Source of the DNA: DATLCI01 sp046714215
Lineage (GTDB): Bacteria > Acidobacteriota > Terriglobia > Terriglobales > Acidobacteriaceae
Direction of reading: 5' to 3'
DNA length: 14,080 nucleotides
NCBI GenBank assembly: GCA_046714215.1
Contig: JBKKBM010000103.1
Span: 1-14,080 of the forward strand
In this document: piece after piece, positions 1 through 6,833 of the stretch
Numbering within the stretch: the stretch's first letter is position 1
Layout of the letters: the number at the start of each line of letters is the position of its first letter
The notes under the pieces: model-generated
What the model saw: the letters and a program-made list of their open reading frames with translations, nothing else
Told to the model about the DNA's origin: nothing
Databases searched by the model: none
Translations under genes and position numbers: made by a program

Positions 1-102
1 GGCTATGAGCGCATCGAAGAGAAGCTGCGCGGCGTGGGCGCGCAGATGAAACGCATCGGAGAGATGCTGCCGAAGAAGTCAGCGGTGCCGGTGATGAGTT
101 AG
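1..102 (+). CDS. 3' end of an unidentified protein
   Basis: An open frame enters from the left edge and stops at TAG 100-102, giving the last 33 residues of a protein. The fragment begins GYERIEEKLRGVGAQM and is charged and helix-forming, ending in a short flexible tail (KKSAVPVMS). It looks like the end of an amphipathic helix. No domain can be recognised, so no function is assigned. It converges on the DUF1634 operon, and the gap between them holds two dispersed repeats. Confidence 0.55.
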   Translation, partial: GYERIEEKLRGVGAQMKRIGEMLPKKSAVPVMS

Positions 103-110
103 GTTTTTGG

Positions 111-164
111 TGTAATCCCGAGCGAGCCGCGCGCACCGTGAGCGGCGACGAGGAATCCCTACCC
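111..164. repeat. Dispersed intergenic repeat, TGTCATCC family, copy A
   Basis: This 54-base element begins TGTAATCCCGAGCGAG and ends AGGAATCCCTACCC. It aligns end to end without gaps to the 54-base element at 2312-2365, which begins TGTCATCCCGAGCGAG and ends AGGGATCCCTACCC. The ends are well conserved and the middle has drifted. No reading frame is associated with it. Confidence 0.7.
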
Positions 165-182
165 TCGCGCGTGCTCTCACTC

Positions 183-235
183 TGTCATCCTGAGGCCCGC
201 CTTGGGCCGAAGGAGCTTGCGGTTGGGTTTTGCTG
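183..235. repeat. Dispersed intergenic repeat, TGTCATCC family, copy B
   Basis: The element begins TGTCATCCTGAGGCCCGC, continues TTGGGCCGAAGGAG, and ends near a CTTGCGGTTGGGTTTTGCT stretch. It matches the start and end of the longer copy at 6842-6945 (TGTCATCCTGAGGCCGGC, TTTGGCCGAAG, CTCGCGGTTGCTTTTTTTGCT) but lacks that copy's central palindrome. A weak hairpin (238-245 with 249-256) follows before the DUF1634 stop codon. It has no T-run, so I do not call it a terminator. Confidence 0.6.
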
Positions 236-263
236 TTGGTTCTGAAACTCGGAACCTTAACCT

Positions 264-563
264 TTAGTGCATCTTCACGCCCAGCACACTCGCCGTCACT
301 ACGATCACCAGCAGCGCCGCTGATACCAGCACCATCTTCCTGTCTTTTTGCCCCGCATACATCACCAGCGCGGCGATGATACGCAACATCGGCGTAGCTA
401 GCAACACCAGTATCCCCGCCTTCGCCGCATAGGCCGCCGGCGTTTGCACTCCCGCCACCCCCAGCGCCACGGCCGCCAGCAACAACGCGAATGACGCATA
501 CGCGCCGTACCTCAACGTCATCGCGACCAGGTGCTCCGATGGTTTTATGGGTGAACTTTTCAT
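264..563 (-). CDS. DUF1634 family small membrane protein
   Basis: This 99-residue protein has about three predicted membrane helices (roughly residues 20-38, 45-70 and 76-96), with a conserved-looking MLRIIAALVMYAGQKDR segment before the last one. Size, layout and context match the DUF1634 family, which usually sits directly after a TauE/SafE-type permease. The start is firm: ATG at 563 overlaps the upstream stop as ATGA, and GGAGGG lies 6 bases before it. It is the last gene of a three-gene minus-strand operon. It may be an accessory subunit of the permease encoded just upstream. That role is inferred from family context; no biochemical function is visible in the sequence. Confidence 0.85.
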   Translation of the reverse strand: MKSSPIKPSEHLVAMTLRYGAYASFALLLAAVALGVAGVQTPAAYAAKAGILVLLATPMLRIIAALVMYAGQKDRKMVLVSAALLVIVVTASVLGVKMH

Positions 564-1354
564 GCCAGCCCTCCCGTCAGCAGCTTGTAGATCATCTGCC
601 CCGCCAGGGCCACCGTGATGGCGATGAACAGGCTCAGCACATAGATGGACCGGACTTTGGGCGCGAGTCTCGCCCCGATCAGCGAGCCGGCAAACACTCC
701 TGCCACCACCGCCGCCGCAATGCCCACGTTCACATCGCCGCGTCCGTAATAGATGTAAGCGCCCGTGGCGGCGGTCACGCCGATGGTGAAATTGCTGGTC
801 GCCGTAGCCACCCGCAGCGGAACCCCCATGAACATATACATCACGGGCACTTTGATCACGCCACCGCCCACGCCCAACAATCCGGAAAAAGCGCCCGCCC
901 CCAGCGACGCCGCTAACCCCAGCGGATAATTCCTCGCTTCATACGGCGGAATCTCCGTCTGCAGAGCTTCGTTGCGCGAGCCCCAAGCCCGCTTCACCAG
1001 CGATGACGCGCTATACAGCAGGAAGCATACGAAGAGGACAGCGAGAGTCTGCTTGCTGGCGTACGCCGCGATGATCGCCGCTGAAGCCGCGCCCGTCGTC
1101 GTCGCCAACTCCAGGATCATGCCCAGGCGGATGTCCGTGACGTGCCGTTCGACGTGCACTGATGAAGTGGCCGTCGAGGTCGCGATGACCGAGACCAGGC
1201 TGACCCCGATCGCCTGATGCAGCGGCACGCCAAAGTAGATGGCCAGCAGTGGCGTGATGATGATGCCGCCACCCACGCCCGCCAGCGCGCCAAAGCCTCC
1301 GGCTGCGCACCCCACTGCCGCCAGCAGCAAGATCGTGATGGGTGAATCGATCAC
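560..1354 (-). CDS. TauE/SafE-type sulfite/anion exporter family permease
   Basis: This 264-residue inner-membrane protein belongs to the TauE/SafE (TSUP) family, whose members move sulfite, sulfonate-derived or related organosulfur anions. The internal duplication typical of the family is visible: glycine motif GVGGG followed by a hydrophobic run and a proline at residues 26-35, and again GVGGG at 161-165. A soluble loop (about 122-142) separates the two halves. Translation probably starts at GTG 1354, whose bases overlap the stop of the upstream transporter gene (GTGA); no in-frame ATG fits better. Its 3' end overlaps the DUF1634 gene by 4 bases, so the two are translationally coupled. The transported substrate cannot be told from sequence. 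Confidence 0.88.
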   Translation of the reverse strand: MIDSPITILLLAAVGCAAGGFGALAGVGGGIIITPLLAIYFGVPLHQAIGVSLVSVIATSTATSSVHVERHVTDIRLGMILELATTTGAASAAIIAAYASKQTLAVLFVCFLLYSASSLVKRAWGSRNEALQTEIPPYEARNYPLGLAASLGAGAFSGLLGVGGGVIKVPVMYMFMGVPLRVATATSNFTIGVTAATGAYIYYGRGDVNVGIAAAVVAGVFAGSLIGARLAPKVRSIYVLSLFIAITVALAGQMIYKLLTGGLA

Positions 1355-2277
1355 TCGTGATTTCCGTTACTGATCTTCATCTCTACCGGCTCATCGCTCT
1401 GCGCGCGCAGCACCATGCCCACCGCACCTAAAACCACCACCGCCGCGATCAACATCGACGGCGGGATGGGCTCCTGCAACAGGATGGCCCCTTCCGCGAT
1501 CGCCACCAGCGGCACCACTAGCGAGATAGTCGATAGCTGATAGGGATGCATCTTTCTAAGCAGCCAATAATACGTGGCAAACGCCACCGCTGACCCGAAT
1601 ACCGCGAGAAAGATCATCGCCGCCGTAGCGGCTGTCGACCAGCGGATCGTATGGCCCGACTCCAATACGGCGCTCGCCGCCAACAGCACCACCGCTCCGA
1701 TCACCAACTGCGCGCACGTGCTCACCACCGGCGCCACTGCCAGCATATTCTTCTTCGCGTAGAGCGCCGACCAACCGCTGCTCGTTACCGCCAGCAGGAT
1801 CGCCGCTCCACCGATCATCGCCCGCGGCGATGCGCTCAACTGCGATTGGAACAGCACGCCGATGCCTCCGGCCGCCACCACCATGCTGAAGATCGCGCTC
1901 CGCGGCACCTTCTTGCCTGTCACCAGTGGTGTCAGCAGACTCACCACCAGCGGCGACGACGTATACAACAACGCCGTCATCGATGAACTCACATATTGCT
2001 CCGCCCAGAAAAGTAACCCGAAGGGAATGGCCATGATGGTCACGCCCAGCAGCACCAGGTCGCGCCATTCGGCCGAGGACTTGGGCCAGGGCAGCCGCTG
2101 GGCCAACCCTACCCCACCTAAAATCACCGCCGCGATCACAAATCGCACGGCCGCCGCCCACAGGGGCGGCACCTCGAGCACCACCACGCGGATCGCCATC
2201 CACGTGCTGCCCCAGATGGCGCACAACAGCGCGTACGCTAGATAATGTTTAAGAGTGATCGCTCCGGAGGATGGCAT
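1351..2277 (-). CDS. EamA/DMT-family transporter
   Basis: This 308-residue hydrophobic protein has about ten membrane helices arranged as two EamA repeats. The N-terminal helix carries the family-like YALLCAIWGSTWMAIR signature. The second half begins after residue 150 and ends with a basic cytoplasmic tail. The drug/metabolite transporter superfamily includes many exporters of amino acids and metabolites; the substrate here is unknown. ATG 2277 is chosen because TTGGAG lies 6 bases upstream. It is the first gene of an overlapping operon with the TauE/SafE-type permease and DUF1634 protein, so a shared export or detoxification role is possible but inferred. Family assignment is confident; substrate is not. 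Confidence 0.88.
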   Translation of the reverse strand: MPSSGAITLKHYLAYALLCAIWGSTWMAIRVVVLEVPPLWAAAVRFVIAAVILGGVGLAQRLPWPKSSAEWRDLVLLGVTIMAIPFGLLFWAEQYVSSSMTALLYTSSPLVVSLLTPLVTGKKVPRSAIFSMVVAAGGIGVLFQSQLSASPRAMIGGAAILLAVTSSGWSALYAKKNMLAVAPVVSTCAQLVIGAVVLLAASAVLESGHTIRWSTAATAAMIFLAVFGSAVAFATYYWLLRKMHPYQLSTISLVVPLVAIAEGAILLQEPIPPSMLIAAVVVLGAVGMVLRAQSDEPVEMKISNGNHE

Positions 2278-2311
2278 CAGGACTCCAACTTTTGTACCAC
2301 ACGCTTTATCT

Positions 2312-2365
2312 TGTCATCCCGAGCGAGGCGGGAGCAACGCGACCGCTGACGAGGGATCCCTACCC
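2312..2365. repeat. Dispersed intergenic repeat, TGTCATCC family, copy C
   Basis: This 54-base element begins TGTCATCCCGAGCGAGGCGG and ends AGGGATCCCTACCC. It is the same length and register as the copy at 111-164. It lies between the pnp terminator and the EamA gene start, so it may be in the leader or promoter region of that operon. A degenerate match to the other repeat family (CCTCTGCGTCTCCGCGTTGA, 2423-2442) lies nearby. Confidence 0.7.
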
Positions 2366-2460
2366 TAGCCTACGTGCCAGCCCAAGCAGAATAGAGATGG
2401 CGCTCGCCGCGCAAGCGATGCGCCTCTGCGTCTCCGCGTTGAGATCGCAGTCCACAAACA

Positions 2461-2490
2461 AAAAGGCCGCAGATCTCTCTGCGGCCTTTT
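2461..2490 (-). terminator. Rho-independent terminator after pnp
   Basis: A perfect 13-base inverted repeat (arms 2461-2473 and 2478-2490, loop TCTC) has a GC-rich core GGCCGCAGA. On the minus strand the stem is followed by TTTTTGTTTG. It sits 14 bases after the pnp stop. The T-run on the other side means it could also stop plus-strand transcription. Confidence 0.9.
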
Positions 2491-2504
2491 TTAGGAATCA
2501 CTAG

Positions 2505-4892
2505 CTAGCGTCGCGGTCCGCCGCGTCCGCGGCCACCGCCGCCGCCGCCGCCGCGTCCACCACGACCACCGCCACCGCCGCCACCGTGACGAGGACGTCC
2601 CCCACCACCCGGCCCACGGCCTCCGCGATCACCCCCGCGGTCAGGACGCCCGCTACCCACTCCGGCGCCTTCTACGCGGTTGAAGTTCGGCTCATCGCCG
2701 CTGCCCTCGGATTCCGCGAAATCGCCACCGCCTTCGATGGTCAGACCGCCCTCACCGGGCGCTCCGCCTTCTGCGGGTTCGCCGTTCTCAGCCGCCATCT
2801 TCGCGCGCTGCTCTTTTAAGATCGCCTTGCGCGACAGCTTGATGCGGTTGCCTTCAATGGACAGCACCTTCACCAAGATCTGGTCGCCCTCATCGAGCTC
2901 GTCTTTCACTTCGTTGACGCGATGCTCCGCGATCTCGCTGATATGCAGCAAGCCGTCGGTGCCGGGGAACAGTTCCACAAACGCGCCAAACTCCGCCAGC
3001 CGCACCACTTTGCCGAGGTACGTCTTGCCGATCTCCGGTGTCGCCGTGATGTCGCCGATGATCTGCAGCGCCTTGGCCAGCGCGGCCTCGTCGTTCGACG
3101 CCACATTCACCTTGCCCGAATCTTCCACGTCGATCTTTACGCCCGTCTGCTCCACGATGCTGCGGATCATCTTTCCGCCCGGTCCGATCAGGTCTCTGAT
3201 CTTGTCCACCGGGATCTGCAGCGTGTGGATTCGCGGCGCAAACTTCGACATCTCTTCGCGCGATCCCTTGATCACTTCTTCCATCTTGTCCAGGATGAAC
3301 AACCGGCCCTTGCGCGCCTGCTCCATCGCCTCACGCATGATGTTGCCGGTGATGCCCGGGATCTTGATGTCCATCTGCAGCGCGGTAATACCTTCGCGCG
3401 TGCCCGCTACCTTGAAGTCCATGTCGCCGTAATGATCTTCCGCGCCGGCAATGTCCGTAAGAATGGCGTAATCGTCGCCTTCCTTAACCAGGCCCATCGC
3501 GACGCCCGCCACCGCACCCTTCAAGGGCACGCCCGCATCCATCAGCGAGAGCGACGCACCGCAGACGCTCGCCATCGAAGACGATCCATTTGATTCCAGG
3601 ATGTCGCTGACTACGCGCATCGTGTAAGGCCAGGTCTCAGGGTCCGGCAGTACGGCCAGCAACGCCCGCTCCGCCAACGCGCCGTGTCCTACTTCGCGCC
3701 GGCCTACACCCATCATGCGGCCCGTTTCGCCCACCGAGAACGGCGGGAAGTTGTAATGCAGCATGAAGCCCTTGCGGGTCTCACCTTCGTAGCGCTCAAT
3801 GCGCTGCGTGTCATCGCTGGTGCCCAGCGTGGTGGTGACCAGCGCCTGGGTCTCGCCGCGGGTGAATAGCGCTGAACCGTGCGTGCGCGGCAACACTGAG
3901 GTCTCGATGGTGATCTGGCGGATCTCGTCGAACCCGCGCGCATCCGGACGCCGCTTGTTCTTCGTCACCTGCTCGCGGAAGATGTTCTCGCGCAACTGGT
4001 CAAAGTACTTGCTCGCCTTCTTGCGCCCGGCTTCATCCTCTTCCGGGATCGATTCCTTTACTTCTTTCTTCAGCGCCTTGAGGTTCGCGTAGCTGTCTTC
4101 CTTCGTATACTTCTTGGTGTCGCCCGCGTCTGTGATCTTCTCGGCGATCTTCTTCTTCAGGTCGTTGTAGTAGCCCTCGTCGAATTCCACCGGGGCCACT
4201 TCGCGCTTCTTCTTGCCCGCCTTGCTTTGCAATTCCAGGATGCCGTCGCAGATCTTCTTGACCTGCTCGTGACCAAAGTCGATGGCGTCCACCACGATCT
4301 TCTCGCTCACGCCCTTGGCGCCGCTCTCGATCATCACAATGCCGTCTTTCGTAGCGACGACCATGATGTTGAGCAGACTTTCCTTCATCTCCGCGTAGGA
4401 GGGGTTCACTACGAAGTTCTCATTCACATAGCCCACGCGCACCGCGCCCACCGGGCCGTTGAAAGGGATGTCAGAGATGGTCAGGGCCGCGCTCGCGCCG
4501 TTCAAGGCGTTCACGTCCGGGTCGTTCTCAGTGTCGGCGGAAAGGACCAGGGAGATGATCTGGGTCTCATTGCGGAAGGTCTCAGGAAACAGCGGCCGGA
4601 TGGGCCGGTCGATCTGGCGGCAGATCAGGATCTCGCGCTCGCTCGGTCTGCCTTCACGCTTGATAAAGCCACCGGGGATGCGTCCGCCGGCGTAAAAGTA
4701 TTCACGGTAATCCACCGTGAGGGGGAAGAAATCGATGCCTTCACGCGGTTCTTGATTGGCTACCGCGGTCGTCAGTACCACGTTGTCGCCGATGCGGACC
4801 ACTACGGCGCCATGCGCCTGTTTTGCGATTCTTCCGGTTTCGAAAGATACGGATTTTCCGCCGGCCAGTTGAACTGTGATCTCTTGCTTCAT
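2505..4892 (-). CDS. pnp: Polyribonucleotide nucleotidyltransferase (PNPase)
   Basis: PNPase degrades RNA 3' to 5' using phosphate, working as a trimer in the cytoplasm. The 795-residue protein shows RNase PH domain 1 (about 12-145, with REGRPSEREIL and DRPIRPLFP), a helical linker, RNase PH domain 2 (about 320-540), a KH domain with GPGG at 570-573, and an S1 domain (about 620-692). Catalytic features are intact: the serine run at 437-439, and D486 and D492 in AEDHYGDMDF. It is about 85 residues longer than E. coli PNPase because of a C-terminal tail: acidic low complexity (about 701-740), then a Gly/Arg-rich segment with RGG and RG steps (about 749-795). ATG 4892 is chosen because AAGAGGA lies just upstream and the protein then begins like the family (MKQEITVQLAGGKS). 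A longer frame to 5027 has no family-like sequence. It follows rpsO, as in many bacteria. Confidence 0.97.
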   Translation of the reverse strand: MKQEITVQLAGGKSVSFETGRIAKQAHGAVVVRIGDNVVLTTAVANQEPREGIDFFPLTVDYREYFYAGGRIPGGFIKREGRPSEREILICRQIDRPIRPLFPETFRNETQIISLVLSADTENDPDVNALNGASAALTISDIPFNGPVGAVRVGYVNENFVVNPSYAEMKESLLNIMVVATKDGIVMIESGAKGVSEKIVVDAIDFGHEQVKKICDGILELQSKAGKKKREVAPVEFDEGYYNDLKKKIAEKITDAGDTKKYTKEDSYANLKALKKEVKESIPEEDEAGRKKASKYFDQLRENIFREQVTKNKRRPDARGFDEIRQITIETSVLPRTHGSALFTRGETQALVTTTLGTSDDTQRIERYEGETRKGFMLHYNFPPFSVGETGRMMGVGRREVGHGALAERALLAVLPDPETWPYTMRVVSDILESNGSSSMASVCGASLSLMDAGVPLKGAVAGVAMGLVKEGDDYAILTDIAGAEDHYGDMDFKVAGTREGITALQMDIKIPGITGNIMREAMEQARKGRLFILDKMEEVIKGSREEMSKFAPRIHTLQIPVDKIRDLIGPGGKMIRSIVEQTGVKIDVEDSGKVNVASNDEAALAKALQIIGDITATPEIGKTYLGKVVRLAEFGAFVELFPGTDGLLHISEIAEHRVNEVKDELDEGDQILVKVLSIEGNRIKLSRKAILKEQRAKMAAENGEPAEGGAPGEGGLTIEGGGDFAESEGSGDEPNFNRVEGAGVGSGRPDRGGDRGGRGPGGGGRPRHGGGGGGGRGGRGGGGGGGRGRGGPRR

Positions 4893-5012
4893 GGATGTTC
4901 CTCTTTTCGGTTGGGAGCAGCGCCTTGCGGCAGGGTCTTGCCTGGCGGGGTGCCTAGGTCCGGACGTTCCATCTGGCGCTTCAATTTCCGCTGCAATGCC
5001 ACTTGGTTGAGA

Positions 5013-5055
5013 GAGAGTTGACGCCATTCGCGACAGGCGGAAAGATACAACTCTC
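5013..5055 (-). promoter_or_regulatory. Structured pnp leader hairpin
   Basis: The rpsO-pnp gap contains an 8-base outer stem (GAGAGTTG 5013-5020 with CAACTCTC 5048-5055) enclosing an inner stem (CGCC 5022-5025 with GGCG 5036-5039), with an asymmetric internal loop. In E. coli the pnp leader also folds into a hairpin that RNase III cuts, allowing PNPase to control its own message. A similar role here is inferred from position only. The structure lies about 120 bases before the pnp start and has no T-run, so it does not look like a terminator. Confidence 0.4.
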
Positions 5056-5121
5056 CCGCCGGTCGATTTAAGGGATTCTATGGAAAGCCATTCCTGGGAA
5101 AACCAAGTCCGCCTGCACCAG

Positions 5122-5388
5122 CTACTTGCGGATGCCTAGCTTCTGGATCACGTCTTTGTAGGATTCCGAGTCGTGGCTCTTCAGGTAATCCAGCAGACGA
5201 CGTCGCCGGCTGACCATCATGAGCAGGCCTCGGCGTGAGGCGTGGTCCTTCTGGTGCGTCTTGAAGTGCTCGGTCAATTCACCGATCCGTTCACTCAGGA
5301 CTGCGATCTGTACTTGGGGACTTCCCGTGTCCGTCTGGTGGGTACGGTATTGGCTGATGACGTTCTGTTTTCTCTCTCTGGCTAGCAC
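5122..5388 (-). CDS. rpsO: 30S ribosomal protein S15
   Basis: This 88-residue protein is S15, which binds 16S rRNA early in assembly of the small subunit platform. The family sequence is clear: TDTGSPQVQIAVLSERI, LTEHFKTHQKDHASRRGL, and VSRRRRLLDYLK near the C-terminus. The length equals the usual 88-89 residues. Translation appears to begin at GTG 5388: the next in-frame upstream codons give no ATG and no family-like sequence. An AGGAG lies 12 bases upstream, slightly far. It is the first gene of the rpsO-pnp unit, with 229 bases before the pnp start. Confidence 0.96.
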   Translation of the reverse strand: MLARERKQNVISQYRTHQTDTGSPQVQIAVLSERIGELTEHFKTHQKDHASRRGLLMMVSRRRRLLDYLKSHDSESYKDVIQKLGIRK

Positions 5389-5437
5389 TGAAACGGATGA
5401 CTCCTGATCTATATTTCTCTCACTTTGGTTCCCTATT

Positions 5438-5467
5438 AATGTAGCACGCAGGCCGTAGATAGGGCAA
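5438..5467 (-). promoter_or_regulatory. Candidate sigma-70-type promoter for rpsO-pnp
   Basis: Read on the minus strand, TTGCCC (5467-5462) is separated by 18 bases from TACATT (5443-5438). This would start transcription near 5431, giving a leader of about 43 bases before the rpsO GTG. The match to TTGACA/TATAAT is only partial, so this is a candidate rather than a firm call. Confidence 0.4.
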
Positions 5468-5508
5468 AAGCGGGGCAGGGGGTAGCGGAATCGCTTTTCC
5501 GGTCGTAT

Positions 5509-5530
5509 CCTTGGTGTCCTTCGTGGTTAA
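5509..5530. repeat. GTGGTTAA-type dispersed repeat, copy 1
   Basis: The sequence CCTTGGTGTCCTTCGTGGTTAA is a short copy of a degenerate repeat made of CTTYGTG/CTCTGTG-like units ending in GTGGTTAA. Longer copies lie at 5626-5656 and 7396-7426. It is intergenic, between the rpsO promoter region and the FmdA-like gene end. Confidence 0.65.
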
Positions 5531-5586
5531 GCGGCAATGCTTTGACCCACCCCGCCACGGACTGCGTTTCCCTTCTTTTTGCCTTT

Positions 5587-5618
5587 CCTCTGTGTGACTC
5601 TGTGTTCTCTGTGGTTAA
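5587..5618. repeat. GTGGTTAA-type dispersed repeat, CTCTGTG subtype
   Basis: This 32-base element begins CCTCTGTGTGACTCTGTG and ends TCTCTGTGGTTAA. It aligns without gaps to the 32-base element at 7445-7476 (begins CCTCGGCGTGACTCTGTG, ends GTGGTCAA). It is made of near-repeating CTCTGTG units. The CTTCGTG-subtype copy follows it 7 bases later. Confidence 0.7.
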
Positions 5619-5625
5619 TGAGTTG

Positions 5626-5656
5626 CCTTCGTGCCCTTTGTGTCCTTCGTGGTTAA
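5626..5656. repeat. GTGGTTAA-type dispersed repeat, CTTCGTG subtype
   Basis: This 31-base element begins CCTTCGTGCCCTTTGTGTCC and ends TTCGTGGTTAA. It differs at one base from the element at 7396-7426. Its final TTA (5653-5655) is, on the minus strand, the TAA stop codon of the FmdA-like gene. Overlapping it, GGTTAAGG 5651-5658 pairs with CCTTAACC 5670-5677. Confidence 0.75.
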
Positions 5657-6666
5657 GGCTTTTGCCTTTCCTTAACCGAGTCCCCGCCTCCGTGGTGAGT
5701 AAGCAGACTTTTCCGCATCTTCACCACCACCGAATAGTTCGGGTCGACCATGTTGCCCACCCGTATCTGGGCTGTTTGCGAGACGAACTGATAGGCGTCC
5801 CATTTATCGAAGCCATAATCGGCGGCTACCCATTCGATCATCTCCACCGCGGCGATGCGCAACGCATCCGACAGAGGACGCACGCTCCCCACCGTCATGA
5901 TGTACTCCTCGTTCTCGATGCGCGGCCACGCGATCTTCTTGCCTTTTATCACCTGAAATTCCAGGGTGACGTCCATCGTGGTCTCCAGACCGGAGCCGCA
6001 GATCTCGCCATCGCCTTGCAACGCGTGACCATCACCGAAGTAGAAGTAGGCACCCTCATGGAAGATGGGCAGATAGACGGTTGCGCCCTCACGCACGTCG
6101 CTCACATCCATGTTGCCGCCAAAGTTTCCCGGCCACAGTCCGCCGAAGGCTTCTTCTCCCGCGGGCGCCACCGCCACGCGCCCCAGCATCGGCTGCAACG
6201 GGACTTCAACCGTTTTCTTGCTTGCGGTCAGCTCCAGCACGCCGCGACTTCCGTCTACCAGCTTCCACACATATCGCCGCGCGGGGATGGGATCATTCAG
6301 CATCCGCGTGGAGCGGTCAGAGGCCACGGCGCTGATGAACCCAGGCGAGTGCGTCGACACGGCATGGTCGCGGTTGGTCCGCAGCCGGACGATCTTTACG
6401 ACGAGCGTATCGCCCGGCGTGGCGCCTTCAATGAAGAACGGCCCCACTTCGCCCGGCCACGCGCCGCCCGGCTTCTCGTAGTAGCCGCCGTAGATGGTCT
6501 CACTTTCCACCACGTCGCCGGGTTTGATGGTCAGCACGGGCGGGCGCACGGCAAATGTCTGCACGCCTTTTTCCTGTTTGAACTTGTGGGTCTTGGCGAA
6601 CGCGGCGGGAACAACCGCAAGGAACAACACGAGAGCGCAACAGGTACCACGGCTGGACGAACGCAT
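5653..6666 (-). CDS. Exported acetamidase/formamidase (FmdA/AmdA) family protein
   Basis: This 337-residue protein belongs to the FmdA/AmdA family, metal-dependent hydrolases of formamide, acetamide and related short amides. Family signatures include GNFGGNMD at 180-187 and GDGHALQGDGEICGSGLE at 211-228, the most diagnostic stretch. The N-terminus is a convincing signal peptide: Arg-containing start, hydrophobic core ALVLFLAVV, and AFA before about residue 25. The product is therefore probably periplasmic or secreted, unlike the cytoplasmic enzymes of this family. ATG 6666 is chosen because GGAGG lies 7 bases upstream and it starts the signal peptide; a longer frame to 6723 adds only unrelated residues. 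The Shine-Dalgarno and start sit inside a large inverted repeat (6665-6697). The stop codon lies in a dispersed repeat. The actual substrate is unknown. Confidence 0.88.
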   Translation of the reverse strand: MRSSSRGTCCALVLFLAVVPAAFAKTHKFKQEKGVQTFAVRPPVLTIKPGDVVESETIYGGYYEKPGGAWPGEVGPFFIEGATPGDTLVVKIVRLRTNRDHAVSTHSPGFISAVASDRSTRMLNDPIPARRYVWKLVDGSRGVLELTASKKTVEVPLQPMLGRVAVAPAGEEAFGGLWPGNFGGNMDVSDVREGATVYLPIFHEGAYFYFGDGHALQGDGEICGSGLETTMDVTLEFQVIKGKKIAWPRIENEEYIMTVGSVRPLSDALRIAAVEMIEWVAADYGFDKWDAYQFVSQTAQIRVGNMVDPNYSVVVKMRKSLLTHHGGGDSVKERQKP

Positions 6667-6697
6667 GCTTGCCTCCGGAAAATCCGGCGGCAAGCAT
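6665..6697 (-). promoter_or_regulatory. Inverted repeat over the FmdA-like ribosome binding site
   Basis: Arms ATGCTTGCCTCCGGA (6665-6679) and TCCGGCGGCAAGCAT (6683-6697) are complementary at 14 of 15 positions with a 3-base loop. In the minus-strand mRNA the 3' arm holds GGAGG and the first two bases of the start codon, so folding would hide the translation start. As DNA it would be a symmetric protein-binding site. A weak promoter-like pair (TTGCAT, 17 bases, TGTATG at 6700-6695) would start transcription inside it, which would favour an operator. Confidence 0.6.
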
Positions 6698-6759
6698 ACA
6701 GTACTTTCTTTACCCCGATGCAAAGCGAGGGGTCCCTACCCTCGGCAGCCCCTTACCCC

Positions 6760-6814
6760 TGTCATCCTGAGCGAAGGGCGAACGCAGTGAGCACGCATCG
6801 AAGGACCCCGACCT
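6760..6814. repeat. Dispersed intergenic repeat, TGTCATCC family, copy D
   Basis: The element begins TGTCATCCTGAGCGAAGGGC and continues GAACGCAGTGAGC, then GCATCGAAGGACCCCGACCT. It shares the TGTCATCC start and the GAGCGA.G core with the copies at 111 and 2312, and a GAAGGA step with copy B. Just before it, GAGGGGTCCCTACCC (6727-6741) resembles the end of copies A and C and may be a truncated further copy. Confidence 0.65.
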
Positions 6815-6833
6815 TAAAAGCAATCCTTCCTCC

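Noticed and set aside
238..256. Hairpin as terminator for the DUF1634 operon
   Set aside because: The stem is short with a mismatch on the minus strand, and no T-run follows.
4227..5021. Plus-strand open frame of 264 codons opposite pnp
   Set aside because: It is a GC-driven shadow frame rich in His, Asp, Val and Arg, antisense to clear PNPase domains.
4893..5027. 45-codon upstream extension of pnp
   Set aside because: It has no PNPase-like sequence and crosses the structured leader; a good Shine-Dalgarno precedes ATG 4892.
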